Shown here: in pieces, positions 41,650-56,050 of the stretch | How positions within the stretch are numbered: the first letter of the stretch is position 1 | How the letters are laid out: every line of letters starts with the position of its first letter | Assembly (NCBI RefSeq): GCF_000524195.1 | Contig: NW_020170540.1 | Coordinates: 16,858-80,857, forward strand | Origin: Echinococcus granulosus | Taxonomy: Eukaryota; Platyhelminthes; Cestoda; Cyclophyllidea; Taeniidae | Length of the DNA stretch: 64,000 bases | Direction: 5' to 3' | The notes under the pieces: generated by a model | Seen by the model: only the letters and a program-made list of their open reading frames with translations | What the model was told of the DNA's origin: nothing | The model's database searches: none | Program-made: the position numbers and the translations under genes

Positions 41650-44600
41650 TAACCTACTCTGTTAGTCTATCTAAATTGCTTGAGCACCACATGCGTAATG
41701 CAAACAGCTTACCTCCCATTTATCACTTCACCTTTACCGAATCTTGATTTGGTAGTCTGTGCTGTCTTCATTCAAGAATGACAAGCATAAAAATCAACAT
41801 TGGCTTTAACTAGCAGACCCTTTGAGGTGTTTGTTTTCCATTTCCTGCTCCTAATCTCTTGCAAATTTTTCTAGAATCTAGGTGCTTCTTTTCTTATCAC
41901 AGTATCATCTACTCACAAGAATCATCTGCATCTGACAACCTCGTAAATCTCACTATTACTATGCATTTGAAGTCAAGGCTTTTAGACTTCATCGCCTGGA
42001 AAGTAAGACTTGAAAGAGTGCGTACTCAACCAAGGGGATGTGAGGCTAAAACTGCTGCCTTCTAGTCAAGGGGCAGAGTAATAATTTGCCACAATGCTTT
42101 CACCTGCTGCAATTTGCGCTTGTAGTACCCCCTATCAAGCAACTAAATAAGTTCACTAAATTTTTTAAGGAAAAGTGGCTAAGTAACTGCAAAATGTCCC
42201 GAAAAGGGGAGGAGTATATTTATTGGAGGAATCACCGCTGCAGGTCATAATCTCCAGTTCTTAGTCAGCACATCAAAAGCTGACTATTGGAAGGGATCCA
42301 GTGAAACGTAGCTTTCCATCCAACATGTAATCGTTCAACGCTCGAGTGATTACACCTGAAGAGTGTGGTAGTCGTCACTTGAGAAAGGAGATGTAATTCG
42401 AGGGCAAAACGAAGTGAGGCTTTATCACCCTCCGGCCTGTCCATCCCAATCAGAGCACAAACATTCCTGTGGAATAGTTTTTCAGTAGAGGGTTTTTCGC
42501 TTTGCTGTAGTGAAAGAGGAGGACTGACTCCCCTCAGATTAGTCACAACTGCCAACGAAAGGGCTGGTATGATGGCAATAGTAATGCCGTAAACGGAACG
42601 TCTTGACTCGAAAGTAGGATGATTGACTGTACACTCGCTACCTATGTCATTCCTTTACGCTTCTCAGTAGGTATAAAAGTGGCTACCTTACCAAAATTGT
42701 TGTTTTTAGAGATCAGCTTCCGAGCCAGGAACGAAAACTACGTACTTAACTTCTTCTGAAGCAATTGGACTTCTGGCTTCAGCGTCAGTTGCGCTTTTGC
42801 ATAATAGCGTTGGATTTAGAGGACTGGCTCCTGCTAGGTCACATTGTAGGGTTGAGCTGGCTTCTTGATTCTAAGAACTGGCTGTTACTTTACAATGAGT
42901 GCCAACTGCAGTGAAATTAGCTTAAGGGGAGGCATTAATAACAGTTCGGAATTCAAAGCTTTCTGCATTCATCCTTACCCATCATCCAATTTCTTCCATT
43001 TCCTACCTATGGATCTGGGTGATTTTTGGCTACCGAAAACATGGGATAAGGTACGACAAGTAAAGATTTAGGTATTTACATATCATGATTACCGGTGATT
43101 TTATCACAGACTTCACGAAATCATTAGATGCCACTGCGATTTTTTCCGTTGGTGAGCAGACGGCAGGGCTGAAAATTGGAGTGATTTTTAAAAACTGACA
43201 CAGCTGCAACAGCTCGTCTAACGTGAGCTTCTAAAAATTCAGTTATTTTTATTTGTTAAATGGCATGCACCATTCTGTGTGTGGGGTCGTGGCACTAGTA
43301 TCATTTATGAGAAATCACAACGTGCATGAGTATAAAAGTATCCATTTTTGAAGCGTGCCTAAAGCGGATGGAACATTAACAAATGCAACATGGATGGTGC
43401 ACCATGTCGCCAAGGGGAAAACTAAAAAGACCAAAACCGGGTAGCCCGCGTAGACGTAAATATTAACTAAAGAGATATTTTTGGTTACAAATGAACAGTA
43501 CTGAACAACTAACTCAAATTCATCCATTTTCTATGTGATTTATCACTTCTTTCAGAGCGATGAGCTGTAGAAAGTGTATGAGGAATCAAAATCTTGATTG
43601 GATGTAGTGAAAGCCCACTTAACTAGTTGCACACTTAGTTTTTGTCATCCTTGTTGAATTCATCTTGCCTTATCCTGTCTAGACGTGGCCGAGCTGTCAA
43701 TTACCCCGTTGGATCTCTCGAGACCCCATTTTAGGAGTAATTTCAATGAAAGTGAGTGATCCATTGCACTGATCGCTGGGTTGTACATTCAGTAGCCACC
43801 TCATCGTCAATCGAGAACAGCAGTTCTGAATAGCCTTGCAGCCCTCTACCACGTTTTGTTCCATCAAGGTGGAGGCCCATGCCAGGGCACTTTTAATGGA
43901 CTCAGTAATTCATAGACTAACTTAGCAAAGTTGTAAACTGTAAATGGTGTAGATTCGACATTTCCTATTATACTTAAATTCGAACGAAGTAAAAACTGAA
44001 AAGTTGCTTTTTAATTGCCAAATGGGCAAATTAATGACACTTGGATGCAAAGCATCTTCGCCCAAAGCAGAACAAAGTCTAAGGTAGTCCGATTTCTTGC
44101 ACAGTTTGTATCTAGAGCAAACTGCAATTCAGTATTGCATTGTTCGTTAAAAAAAAATTAACAAACTCTTTGTCTCTTCTCACACTTAACTCGATTAACT
44201 GTCACCTGCCTGATGACATTTTAACATTTCCTATGTCATGCTTTCATGTTCCAGATGTGCAGAATGCCACTTGCTTCACATGGACTTTGTAAGATTTCGA
44301 CGGAAAATTGAGCTACTTTTTACACGAATTGGAGGCAAAGCAATAAATGAAGGCATTGCCAAATGGCAACTGGCACCTCTGATTAACCAACTAGACTGGT
44401 TTTATAAACTGTGAGAAAGTCCGCTCTCTGACTGGCTGCTCCTTCTCTCGCACACAGGTCATGCTAGCTTGACAAAGTGCGAAATTTTTTTCATTTTTTT
44501 AAGAAAAATATCAAGATTTTGGAATTGAAACCATGATTGAGGTGTAGGAGCTTCATGCATCACCTGCAAAAACCCGTTTTGAAACATCCGCCCCGAATTT

Positions 44601-47600
44601 AATGTGCGTGCCGCAGAGTAGAGCAAAGGAGGAAAGAGATTGGTAGTGGAATGGCTTTCGAGAAAAATCATAAGGTACCGCCTTTTTCCGGAGAAGTTCG
44701 CCAGTTAAACCATTGTAAACCACTTATTTTGTGGCTATGCTACACAATCATTTGCTTCGGTATACATTAAGCTAACCGTCTTACCACGTGCTCACTTTGA
44801 TTTTTATCGATGGAACCAAAATAAGCAGCTTTGGCCAACCATACAGTGATGCATAGACTTCCACTAAAAATAGTCATTCGCCCTTAACGCTTCACCTCAA
44901 ATAAGTTTCGGTAGTTTGAGCCAATTAACGGGAGAAACAGGTGAATTTATCTGCTCTGAGTAAAGCCCCCTTGCTTGCGACCAGAGTGAGGACAGTCTTT
45001 CGCCCTATATATATATATCATATACATATTAGTATTTATATTATATGTATTTGAAAAAATTTCCCTTCTGCTACTGCATGGGCGTATTTTGCACAGGCCT
45101 AGAGGTGTTTGGGGTAGAATAAAAGTGACAGAACAAGGGAAGCCTATGACGTTAATTGAAAGTAGATTGCCTCCATAGACCTGAAAATGGCTGTTGGAAA
45201 AGTGTCCAATATACTAAACTATGACTGATGCCTTTGAAGCCAAAATACACACCTTACGATAGACAAAGTCTCATGACGACTCACCCCCTCCCAAAAAAAG
45301 AAAAATCATGTTCTTCTGTTGTGGCGAGAAAACCCATTTTTTGACTAACTTATTACGATGGATGTGAGTTTCGTTGATGATCCGTTAAGAGTTGAACTTA
45401 GAAGCGTTTTTTGACCAAGCTTTTTTCTCTCGAATCAGGCAAATTTAATCTGTTTTCACGCTTGAGGTAACCAAAGAAGTCAATGCCTGTCGAAGGCCAC
45501 TTACATTGCCTAACAAGACACAAGCCAGCTGTAAATTCCACTTTAATAAATTTTTTGTTTCTCCAAAATAAAAGAGAGTTCGCACTTACCTCCTATCTAG
45601 ATGGAGTTAAGTTCCAATGCAACAAACCTCTTTGAATGCCAGTAAGCATTGCATGACTTTGTGCATTATTCTTCTTAATTGAATATTGAAAATATTCCAG
45701 TACATCCATCATTTCGATGAAACGATGAAGACAAAAAAGCTAGTACGATCGGTCCCATCTGAGAATATCACTTGAACTGCTCATTCTACGAGGCTTACTG
45801 GATGGTGAATGTCTCTTTACAGTGTCACAGGAAGCAGTTTTGTCAAGCAGGCTGAAAAAGATACATGAAATGAAATTTGGCTGTCCTAATATGGTCTAAG
45901 GGATGGGTTAGGAGTTTACAGTTGAGAATTATCCTTCAGTCTATGCAGAAGGCTCTAAATTTTCAAGTGAGAACAAGCAAAGAAGCCGCAGAATAATTCT
46001 AGAAGTTGGAAACATTTTAACATGAAAATCGATCTTGCTTCGATAAGTAATAGAGTTTGCCACACCTAAGCAGCTCTAGAGTTATCATCTAGTTTCTTAG
46101 ACTTCAGTTTTTTGATGGGCAAGCAAAAAAGATTTAAAAAAGGTGGTTAAAAAATGGAAAGCAATAATTTCGATTGCCAATGTAATTGAGTAGGGGATAA
46201 AACTTGATTCATGTCTCGAAGCCCTTCTTCACTGTTTTAGTTAACTTTACTGGATTTTTTACTCTAAAAATTGTTTTTTTTTTAAGTCCTAGGCCTCATT
46301 AGAATTCCAATGCCCAACGAAAGACTGCTTTTCTTCATTTTTTAAGTGAGCTTATTCAGTCGAAGCGCAGCTTTTAAGATGGCACAACCTAGTAAGCTAA
46401 CACAAATGGGATTCGATCTGTCATTTCATGGAGTTTGCACCTTTTTATGAGGAAACAATATTGCTTCTACCGAGAGGCAAAGGGACTCTAGAAATAAAGC
46501 GATTTTACACGCTATTTTGATGGGGAAAGACGGACCAGGCTCCTCCAACCTAATTATCAGGAAGTCGGATTGAGTTACCTGAAGTGAACAGGGATGCATC
46601 GAGAACCAAAAAGGTAGTATTTCGGGTTGCCCAACTTAAGATTCCCATTTCAACTGAGCTGGCTCCCATATAATTGGTCACCAAACAAAAGCCGGAGGTT
46701 TACTTGTTTGGTCTTGAATTGGTTGTCCCACTGACCCAAACGACTCATGGTCTGGTTCCCACATCATGCATCTAATAAAGCTTAATGCTTTTTGTTATCA
46801 AAAATTAATAAACAAACTGTTAACCAAAGCTAGGGATATTAAAGACCGAAAACTGAACGATCTTCAGTCCCTCAAAGGGGTCTCTTAATTTGTCGGAAGT
46901 TCTGCAAACACAAATGATCACTTGACAACTGAAATAAGACATTTTAACAACTTGTAGAACTGAAACATGATCGAAATCACATTAAAGGTAAAGGATTGGA
47001 TGCTTCAAAGTAGCCTGTAATCATGCTATTTCACTTTGATAAGTTCGCCGACTCGATGAATAAATAGATTATCCGCGTTAAACTTGTCCACTTGTCAGTA
47101 ACACCCAATCTTTGGAGACCTTGTGAGTCCCCTGAATGCACGATTCTGTAAATTGTCACCGTACTTTAACCCCAGAAGAAATTCGGCTCCCACCATGATC
47201 AGCTTAGTTCTAATGGAGCAGGATCATCTGCACTGGTTTGTCTTATCACATGGTCAGAGGTGACCGAGATGGCCACATTGGCGGCGGCAGTAAATGAATA
47301 TGTGGTTCAATCGGAGAACATATAGCGGATATTAAACTCACTCTCGTGAACGACTAGAGCACAATAGAAGGGGCGTGAAGGCCATTTCATCTTTTGATAA
47401 TCAATTCAATCTCGTGTCCATCAAGATGGGAATTTAATGATGCAATGATCTTTTTCGCGTGAACGTAGCCGATTGGAATCCAAGCATATGACAAAGGAAC
47501 ATTAAAAAGGCTGTCAAAAATGGTGACAGTCGAGTCCTTGCAATGGAACAAGTAATTGTTCCTTAAGTCACTTTCTTTCTTCATTCAGCAAGTGAGTGTT

Positions 47601-48640
47601 TCTTTCCCTAAAAAGTTAAAGTGTACAGCATTGGCATGTTTGGTTTTATATGTTTGCAGGGCGTAAATAGTGAACACATATGAATTTTAGCTGATTTATA
47701 AAGAAAAGGATTGGCAGATCCCGTAAAAAGATAAGAGAGTAACTCCTATTCCAGAATAGAAGTCTGCTTAGAAGGTTTTCTCTTCAGTAATTTATGAAGC
47801 ATCATCGAAAGAGCTACTTGAGATGTTTGACCCACAGTCGAGCTCTGTGGTTCGTCCATTAAAAGCTTTATCCCCCTGAGCCCCGTTGACAGCTGACGCG
47901 AGGCATGGTGTCATTCAAAGCTACGAAAGATAGAGACGGACGTGTAGACATCATGGCGAGATGGTCAAAAGATAGGTTTAGGTACATTCTTCACCTATTA
48001 TTTGCGAAAGATGTAAAGAGCGAAGGCACAATTACAGCATTCCTACTACAAATCCAACAAATATATTAATTAAATGCAAAGCTGATCACCTAAAAATTCT
48101 TTGACAAACAGCTTTGAAGGAGTACGAATAGTAAGACCGACCATTAGGAAGCTGCCATCTTCTACACAGCAACGCTACAAAGGATTTTGAGGGTACACTG
48201 CAAAATGCGTTCCATAGGGCTGAACTGGTGATAGGAGTCTTAAACATACCATAACTCTATTTTAGAAAATGTTTTTTAATGCAAATGTTCTTTAGAGACA
48301 CAAAGCAAATCACCTAGACTACGTTGTAAGGGGTGATAATTTGTCAGTTTGTGCATTAGTTGCATTACCTTTCTTCCTACTGTCATTTTAGGCACCAATG
48401 ACAACGTCAAAGTGAGGAGTTGATTCGGGCTATTTTCTTCACTTATGGGCAATAATTTCTAGCACTGTTTACCATTTTGGAATCATTTTCTTCTTTCTTC
48501 ACGGCGCACATAAACTGACATTCTAAAAATAATTGGAATGCAATAGAACAGTCATTTCACTGATTAACTTGTGTTTTCCTTTTCTGAGGAAAAAGAGGAA
48601 GCGCCTCCTTACATTCTTGAGTTGTGTCATGGTGATGATC
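41650..48640. other. Spacer between zinc-finger copies 2 and 3, no gene seen
   Basis: About 7 kb of AT-rich sequence with short open frames only (the longest, 42265-42555 minus, 96 codons, shows no motif). It contains the AT microsatellite at 45.0 kb. Confidence 0.5.
45006..45050. repeat. AT-rich microsatellite-like tract
   Basis: Alternating TA run followed by TATACATATTAG and ATTATATGTAT words, partly palindromic. Likely a decayed simple repeat. Confidence 0.7.
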
Positions 48641-48689
48641 ATCAGCCCCAATTAATGAGCTTCAATAGACTGCCGTCACACCGGCAGTG

Positions 48690-48800
48690 CATTGCATCCA
48701 AAGCAGACAGAGCCTGTTGAGTATGTTGGCAGTAGTCTGCTGCTGACCCTTCTCCAAATATTCTATACCAATCATTACGAGGTGTTCAACGTGGTGGAAA
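48690..48800. repeat. Conserved downstream block, copy 3 (diverged)
   Basis: GTTGGCAGTAGTCTGCTGCTGACCC aligns with the GCTGCCCCTTCTCC core of copies 1 and 2, with the following ACGAGGTGTTCA matching AAGGTGTTCA and CGAGGTGCTCA. Its position about 0.7 kb from the terminal-exon remnant is the same as in the other units. Confidence 0.5.
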
Positions 48801-49394
48801 GGCGTTAGAGGGTACGAAAGTAGCGAGAGCACAGCTGAAGACAGTACATTACATTCATTCCATACAGCGCATAAAAAATTTTCGAGTAGATTTTACACTT
48901 TCTTTGAACTGCATCAAGTCGTTTCAATCGGGCATGCTGAAAACACCGGGGAAACTTTAACCACTTCGTGCCTTATTGTTCCACTCCCTATCTTTGTTTA
49001 TGTCCACTTTAAACCCAAAATAGTATGATTTAATTAGCATTAATATTTTTTAAAAGGTTTACACTCAAAGCAAAACTTAATCAAGAACTACTTGTTTCTT
49101 CTTCATAAGCTCCGTGGTTAACGTCTTAGGACTTTTTGCATAAATTTCAACCTCTCAAGGAAGAGCCCAAAAACTGTGCTTTTCTCTCCTTTGGAACAAA
49201 GGCCAAGAAGCATGATATGTAAATTTTATTTAGTAAAGAGTGGAATTCCCTTTCCAGCTCTAAAATATATCAGGAATAAAGTGTAGGATTCTAGACAAAC
49301 CCTTTAATTAAACAAATGCAATTGTGATGTTAATTTATGCTGCAGTTCTCTTAAACACCAATTTAATGTAGGTCTATTTTTTACCCTTCTACTT

Positions 49395-50520
49395 CGCAGT
49401 CTGCCGCCTTCATGCCTTGACGAGATGAAAGAAAAGTAGTGCATAGAGGATGCCGATGTTAAATTTCTGTTTACCAAAAAGATTACCATCTGCTTAGGAA
49501 ATAAATAATTTCATCACGGTTCAGCACGGAGGCATCGAGGATTGACATCTCGTTGGTCTATAGCAGGCTCACTCGCCTTCTTTGAGTTTCACCAAAAGTC
49601 AATGGCGCGAACAGTTCTATCACAATGCATACATTCAAGTCCAAAGGAAAAGAAAACATATCTTAAGTACCTACGAGGAAAAATCTTTTCTTTTGAAAAA
49701 AATCAATACGTGCAAGATTTTACTACTACTGAATCAGGAGATAATCCGAGTAATAAAGAGGCAAGCTAAAATTCTTTGAAGAAATATTGTGAGCTTATAC
49801 GCTGCCAGCGGGATCAACTCACTTATTCGTTGTGACTCCACAAGCAGACTGAAGAAGCAGTCTAACAGCGTAGATCTTTCATTCGATCGAGTCGGCAGCT
49901 CTATAAAGGAACAAGAGTCTCCATTTTAACAGAGAAGTGGTTTTGTTGGCTAACGATAAATTGAAGAAGTGGAGAATTTATCTATCTTACACGTAGGTGT
50001 ATTTTGAAAACACTCGGGTGAAATTCTTCACAGAACAGAGTTTTATATTGGATTATAAAATCGAAAAGCATTGATCTAAATGCCAAAATTGTGTGCCAGC
50101 TTCCAATTATGATAGAGGTTTCTGTGTCCTAGAGAGCAAAAAGGACCGGCAGCTGGCTCGTGACACGTGACTCGTCCCAATTATAGTAAGAAAGAATAAA
50201 TAGACTTTTGAAAGAAGTCTGTTTAAGGACCACGCTAACTTAGAAGTTCAAATGAGTGAAGGCCATATTGCTAGGCATTTAAATGTGTGCCTGTCTGCGG
50301 TTTCATGAAAAAAACCCGAAAATGATGGTGGTATTGTGATGCCAAAAGCAGAAGGGAAAAACAATGCCATAGTGTAATGTGGCAAAAGCGTGGAGCTGAA
50401 TGCTTGGCTTGATCTCGAGTATTCGACTTTCTGTTCATGACAAAGAGCTTTGATCTCTGACCAGCAATTGTGCTGCTGGTGGGACGCAATAATGTGAGAG
50501 GATTTGGCCTCATAACCACC
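49395..50520 (-). pseudogene. Zinc-finger-like locus, copy 3 of 4, degraded
   Basis: The order of blocks is that of copies 1 and 2: EAKSSHIIASHQQ (about 50511), finger-A remnant near 50347, finger-B remnant near 50150, ELPTRSNERSTLLDCFF block (about 49905-49740) and small-exon remnants at 49640 and 49480. In finger A both zinc cysteines are lost and one base is missing relative to copy 2. Finger B has no complete ligand set and includes indels. The third block has a 20-base deletion. It is very unlikely to make the same protein. Confidence 0.6.
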
Positions 50521-53500
50521 ATCTTGAGAGAGAATTCAATGATCTTCGGTCTTCCAATTTTTACTTTGATAGTCTGCCTAAATTATGTAAGCATCTCTTG
50601 CATGCATCTAAGGGACTCGTGGTCTATTTATCGTTTTATCACTCAAAATTCCGTAGGTAGCTCGTCGCTACCGATTGAGATAATTAGAGATGGACGTGTC
50701 AGGAGCCTAAACAAAAGCCTTCAATCATGTACGGGATAGTGTATTTGGTTTTTATCTACGTCAGTTGAGTAAATAGAAAAATACCTGGGAGTTTGTCATA
50801 TGGGAACCGACCAAATGTCTTCAGTTTAACAGGTGCCAGACAAAGATCCACCAAAACATTAACATGTTGCCTGACTCTTCAACATGAATTGTAAAACGCG
50901 TTTGCTGATAGAATTTGCAGCAGAGAGGCTTTTGTATTCTAGTGTTAGTCAAGTAAACAATAACAGTGCTCATTATGCCCAAGCCAAGAAGCGTGGTCTT
51001 CCACACTGCCACACACCTATGAGAAGCAAAAAAACCATCATTGGAATACCATTCCTGCTTGAATTATAACCATTCCGTATAAAGTCATCAATTACGAATT
51101 TAATGTTTAAGGTGATACAAATGGAAATGAGACCTGTCTGCCTAACTTAACTGGAGAGTACATTATGAAAGCACTGAGGTTGTGAGAAACAGCCGGAACT
51201 ATTTGATCAGTTATTATGCAGGGCGTTTCCCACAAATCAACTCTAATTCAAGCCAAGCACTACCATGTATCCATTTTCCTTTATCAGAAAATATTCTAAT
51301 TGACAAGACAATGGCGTTTTTAAGGCATAAAAATAGCATTAATAAAACCACAAATATGCGTGACATGTAACTTACAGTTGGAAAACATGTTTGCGGAGTC
51401 CGCCTTCTAGGCAAGAGGCGGCCAGGAAACACGAAACTGAATACGAAACGAACGTCATCTGCCCCCGGGTAGGGTAAAATATAGCTTGACCAAACCTAAC
51501 CCTCATTAATGTATCCTAAGGGCTTTTCTAGCTGCTTGTAAATTGCAGCATACCATAGCTTCGTCACTTTCCAGGTGTCTGCTTTTCCAGTGTAAATAAA
51601 TGGGAGTGACTGACACACAAAAATCTGTTAATAATTCTGTTAAAATCTCCCCACAATCCGAGTATCACATTAAATGACTTCTAAAGTATGCCTTTCATCT
51701 ATACCTATAATGCAGTAATAAATTCAGGGCAAAATTTTTAATACGCACTATTTAAATTTTATTTTAACCCTAGACAAATAGGTCTCCACATAGAATGCAC
51801 TTTCCATTAAAATTGTCCTGCCTCAAATTACAGGGCAAATGAATTGCTCCATTGCAGTTAACTGAGCACTTCAGTAGGCAAAAGTATAGTCCCTCATGTC
51901 AAAAGCATTTTGGGGAAAATTCTATTTGCATGCCATTATTTGACAAGTTCGCTGCCAGTGCCACATAAATGTGACGTAGCGAGTTTAAAGTCTAATCAAA
52001 TGGTAAACCGTGAATAGGCTGATGAGTCTAAAACAGGAAACAATAGACGTAGGATGTTCTCCAACTTAAGAGACGTACACTCTCCTGAGAAAATGTTAAT
52101 TTAGTCAAGATAGCGTTGTCAGTCAGTGATTGCAGAAGAATAAGACTCCTTGTACCCAAGTGTGTCGACGGATCCGGAAACTTTGTCTTTACTGAAAAGT
52201 CCTCATATGCACTCTTCTTGCATATAACTCACCACTACTTTCGTCTTGATTTTCATGAGCTATGATGGGGTAAATATAGAGGTCAAAGCGGAGGACAGAA
52301 GTCACGAAATATATTGATGTCTGCTTTACTTATGGGTGGAAAGTGGGGGAATGGGTAAGGGAGTTCATGACAAGCTAGAACTTTAAGGTTGTAGAAATAA
52401 ATTTAAAAACTTCGAAAATGGTACATTTATAGCCTTTACATTGTGTCAAAACAGCATTTGGAAAGGGGCTTTTAGGCAACAACTTTTGTTGCTGCAGCTT
52501 CATCATCCTGTCCCAGTAAATTGCGCGTACCTAATCTCCTCACTTTAAATGTTCTTAAAGGATTGAATAGATTATTCTTACAGTAATATGTGTCTAGTAG
52601 TCACCTTGAATTTGATTTCCCACTCATCGTGAATAATACTCTAAGTGTGACACTATCAATCGCTTAAAATATTTAAACATCGTACCGCTTGACAACCAAT
52701 TATTCCATTACTGTCACATAATGTACTTGAAGTCTTCCGTAGACTCGAGCATTCGTGTTTAGGATGAGGGATAGAGTAGATCACTACCTCACGCTGAACG
52801 CTTTAGACATGTTACCATGTCATCGGAACACGCACCGAACACTGGTACTCTTAATAGAGCGCGGTTGCCCTTGGCTACTGCATATAGTACTGTCACAGTA
52901 TTATCCCGAGTCTTAATTGACGAGCTAAGGTCATGATGCGGTGTTCATGCCAACCTCCAAGCCATTCTGCCTCATCAACACCTAAACCACCACAGTGTTA
53001 AATAAAAATGGCTGTGAGACCCTGTGTATGACAAGTTGGGCTATTTGCCCTGGATTTAAATTGTTTTACCGCTTCTCTTCAATGTTAATGGAATTTGCTT
53101 ACATAACTGTGTGTTAAACGCCTAGCCTTTCACAAATTCTTGATCTGCTGGTGCTCAATCGGCAGCAGAAGTTAAAGTACTCCTAAAACTTCCCACCAGT
53201 TCTGTCATTTTAATGTGACTCTGCAATTACGTACTGCAAATAATGTGGCATCGGTCCGCCGGTGTAATGATTCAATGTCCTCCACCACCCTTTCATTAGC
53301 CTCAACTTTGATATCAAGTGCAGATTAAACCCAGCGAATGGGATTCAAACGTGGCTGCTTTACAAACCAGGATCAACTCAGTATCAAATCTTTGCATATA
53401 TCTTCTAGAATGTATTATAGTAAAATTAAAAGCTAGTTCGATGGTGGAACGCATAGCTTAGAAACAGTTAAATAATCTGTTTGTGATCAAATATGATGCA

Positions 53501-55050
53501 CGAAAGATGCGTTGCGTATTAAGGAACTTGCTATTTTGGTTAAGGTGATTATCCAATGGAATAAAAACAGGTTAGCAAGAAGCCTGTATGCATTCGCTGT
53601 TGTTCTCAAAATGTGCAGAGTTTTCTCTTTGTCAAACATGCATTTTCCCATCAATAGATGTAGCCAAAGCCATGCAGTGGCCATAAACAAATCGCCAACT
53701 TCCACCAAAATCAGTCAGCCCTATTGCCAATTATGTCATTGCAGCCAACACCAGCCTGTCTAATTTTGCACAGGTGTCAGAGTGTCACACAGGTACCCTC
53801 TGGGAATTGAGTGTATGGGGTTCTCCATTATTCAAGGAGACGAGTAAGGCCTTTCCCGCTGCTCTCAGCCTACATTTACCTACTTACTGTGTGCTGGGCA
53901 TTTTACCAAGGCAAATCTGTTAAACCTCTTTTAGATTGTATCGTTGGAAATTTTGCAGTTCTACTTTGTCAGTAGATTGAGGGAAATTGTTCTTAGAATC
54001 GTGTAAATCCCAAAGACAAGTGACGGAGAGTTAGGCTCAAGTTCCGTTGTGAATAACACGTTTCCAGATAGACTCGTGGTTATGTCAGGAATGCTTCTTT
54101 TAACAAGTCAACCTCTGACTGCCACTGAAGGGTTTCATGTGGCTAGATTTTACTTGGAACGGTAATGCACCAGGCCATACTGATGCTGACCCACGCGGTT
54201 CTGATAAAACCACACCTCCCTTAGGCTGAGATCTCCTACACGACGTCCACCAGAGCGAATCCTGTCATGGAGCCTATCGACAAGCAATCCACTCGCGTGT
54301 CACTTTAGGCTGTTCTCATCACGCCAGGCCTTCTTCAACAAGAATAATTCTTGACAATCTTACTTTTTTGGTTAAAATTTAACTGTTGAATCCTAGTCAT
54401 CTGTGCGTCTATCGCGTTCGCATTTTCCAGTTGACCATTCATATATCTATTGGCAAGAAGAGACGTTGACCACCACTGGGGTACAGGACAGGAGGAAACC
54501 CGGTGGATGAGGATGATGTCGATGGGCAGTATCTTGGATAAATTGAAAGTTATCGCATGGATTAGTTTCAGAGCGGTTGGCAGTCTTATACTGTCTTCAA
54601 AGGGGAAGACTCCTCATGATAAGCTATTCTGCCTGTTTCTAAAGATATCTATATTCAACCCCTTTCAAATGCATTGATTTAGCACATTCTTACAGTAATT
54701 GCAGGGTTCCCTTAGCAGTCGATCTCTGATAAAGTCCCGCTGAAGTTTACCACTTACCAAGCGACCATGGTCTACAGGAGATGCAGTTAAAGGTAGCGGG
54801 TCGCTTGGGAATAACCAAGGGCATGCTCACTTAACGCTACAATTACAAAGCGATGCGCTTTATGGTGTAGGAGAAGTGAAAGTAGAAATGATGTACCTCG
54901 ACAATAAAACGACAAATTGAAAACAATGTTATTCTCTGACTGGCTGTTTTAGCATGAAAAGTCAGCCACTTGTTGGTTCTCATTAATCTGACTACACTTT
55001 TTCCTTTATATCAACCATCCAGATGGTCATAGCTTTTCTGTTTTAGAAGT
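50521..55050. other. Intergenic, no gene seen
   Basis: Only short open frames without motifs. The first kilobase retains weak similarity to the region upstream of copy 1, so it probably includes the 5' part of duplicated unit 3. Confidence 0.5.
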
Positions 55051-56050
55051 TACCCTTTCATTTATTCATTTGATCAATAATGCAATACTTACTTTTCCGT
55101 TCATGTATTTGCTGATCCATTTGTCAATCCGTCCGCCGGTCAGCCGGTCCTGCTTTACCTAACCAACCTCTCTGTTAAGTGTTAGGCCTTCCAAAAGGGT
55201 TTCTTCCTCCTCATTTGGCTTGTATAAACTAGTTTAAAAACCACTTCCTAAAAATGATCTGTTTCTCCATTTAGGCACCACTTTATTCGCTCTTATATAT
55301 CCCTGCACTCTCCTAACTCTATCAGTTTTTACCATGTTCCTTCATCCATTAATCTAGCAACCCATCTACTGTTCCATACTTCCAGCCACATAAGCTTCTA
55401 TCCACCCTTCAGAGCATATAGCCATTGGACCACTCATCTATCCCTTAATTTGGCAATCCTTCAGCCGTTAATATTTACATTGCAAGATTCATTTGTTTGT
55501 TTAATCTTCCATTCGATTAACCAATCTTGCACTTACCAGTTCGCTAAACCTGCGCATTTCTTTGCCCTCTCATTCAACATGCTAATCTCTGGTCACTTCG
55601 TTATATATCATTTAACATGACTGAGAAGGAGATGTTGCGTGGTGAAGGGACATGGCCCCCGGCACAACCAGTCATTCGTCCGGCATTCTAATCATCCATT
55701 CATTCGCCTTTGAGTCTGCCTAGTGTTTTGACTATGTGACATTTATTTAAGCTATCCAGATGGTTAGCTGTTAAATCCTTTCATTCATTCTACCACCCCA
55801 TCATCCGCTAAATCACTCAGCCATCTGTTCACTCTCCTGTCCAACAGGTCAGTTATCCATTCATTTGCATAGCTACTTACCCAATAGCGTTTTGGTCAAT
55901 TACTATATAAATTTTCTTGTCTTTAATGGAATACCAAAATTCGACCCAACCAGAACCTAAAATTTTATCATTCAGGGTCTATAATGGTGCTAACCATATA
56001 TATTTAAGCCCTCTAATTTATCAACCTACTCAGCTATCCAGTGATGTGAA
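55050..56050. repeat. ATCC/ATTC-rich dispersed repeat
   Basis: Same family as 27.4-28.9 kb. The stretch 55.58-55.93 kb aligns over several hundred bases with 27.79-28.18 kb, sharing CATCCGCTAAATCAC and neighbouring words in the same order and orientation. Confidence 0.65.

Noticed and set aside
42265..42555. 96-codon minus-strand frame upstream of zinc-finger copy 2
   Set aside because: No equivalent was found upstream of the other copies, and there is no splice junction linking it to the finger exons.
53300..53400. tRNA T-arm-like word (GGGATTCAAAC, minus-strand GTTTGAATCCC)
   Set aside because: No matching acceptor, D or anticodon stems around it; not a tRNA gene as far as can be folded by hand.
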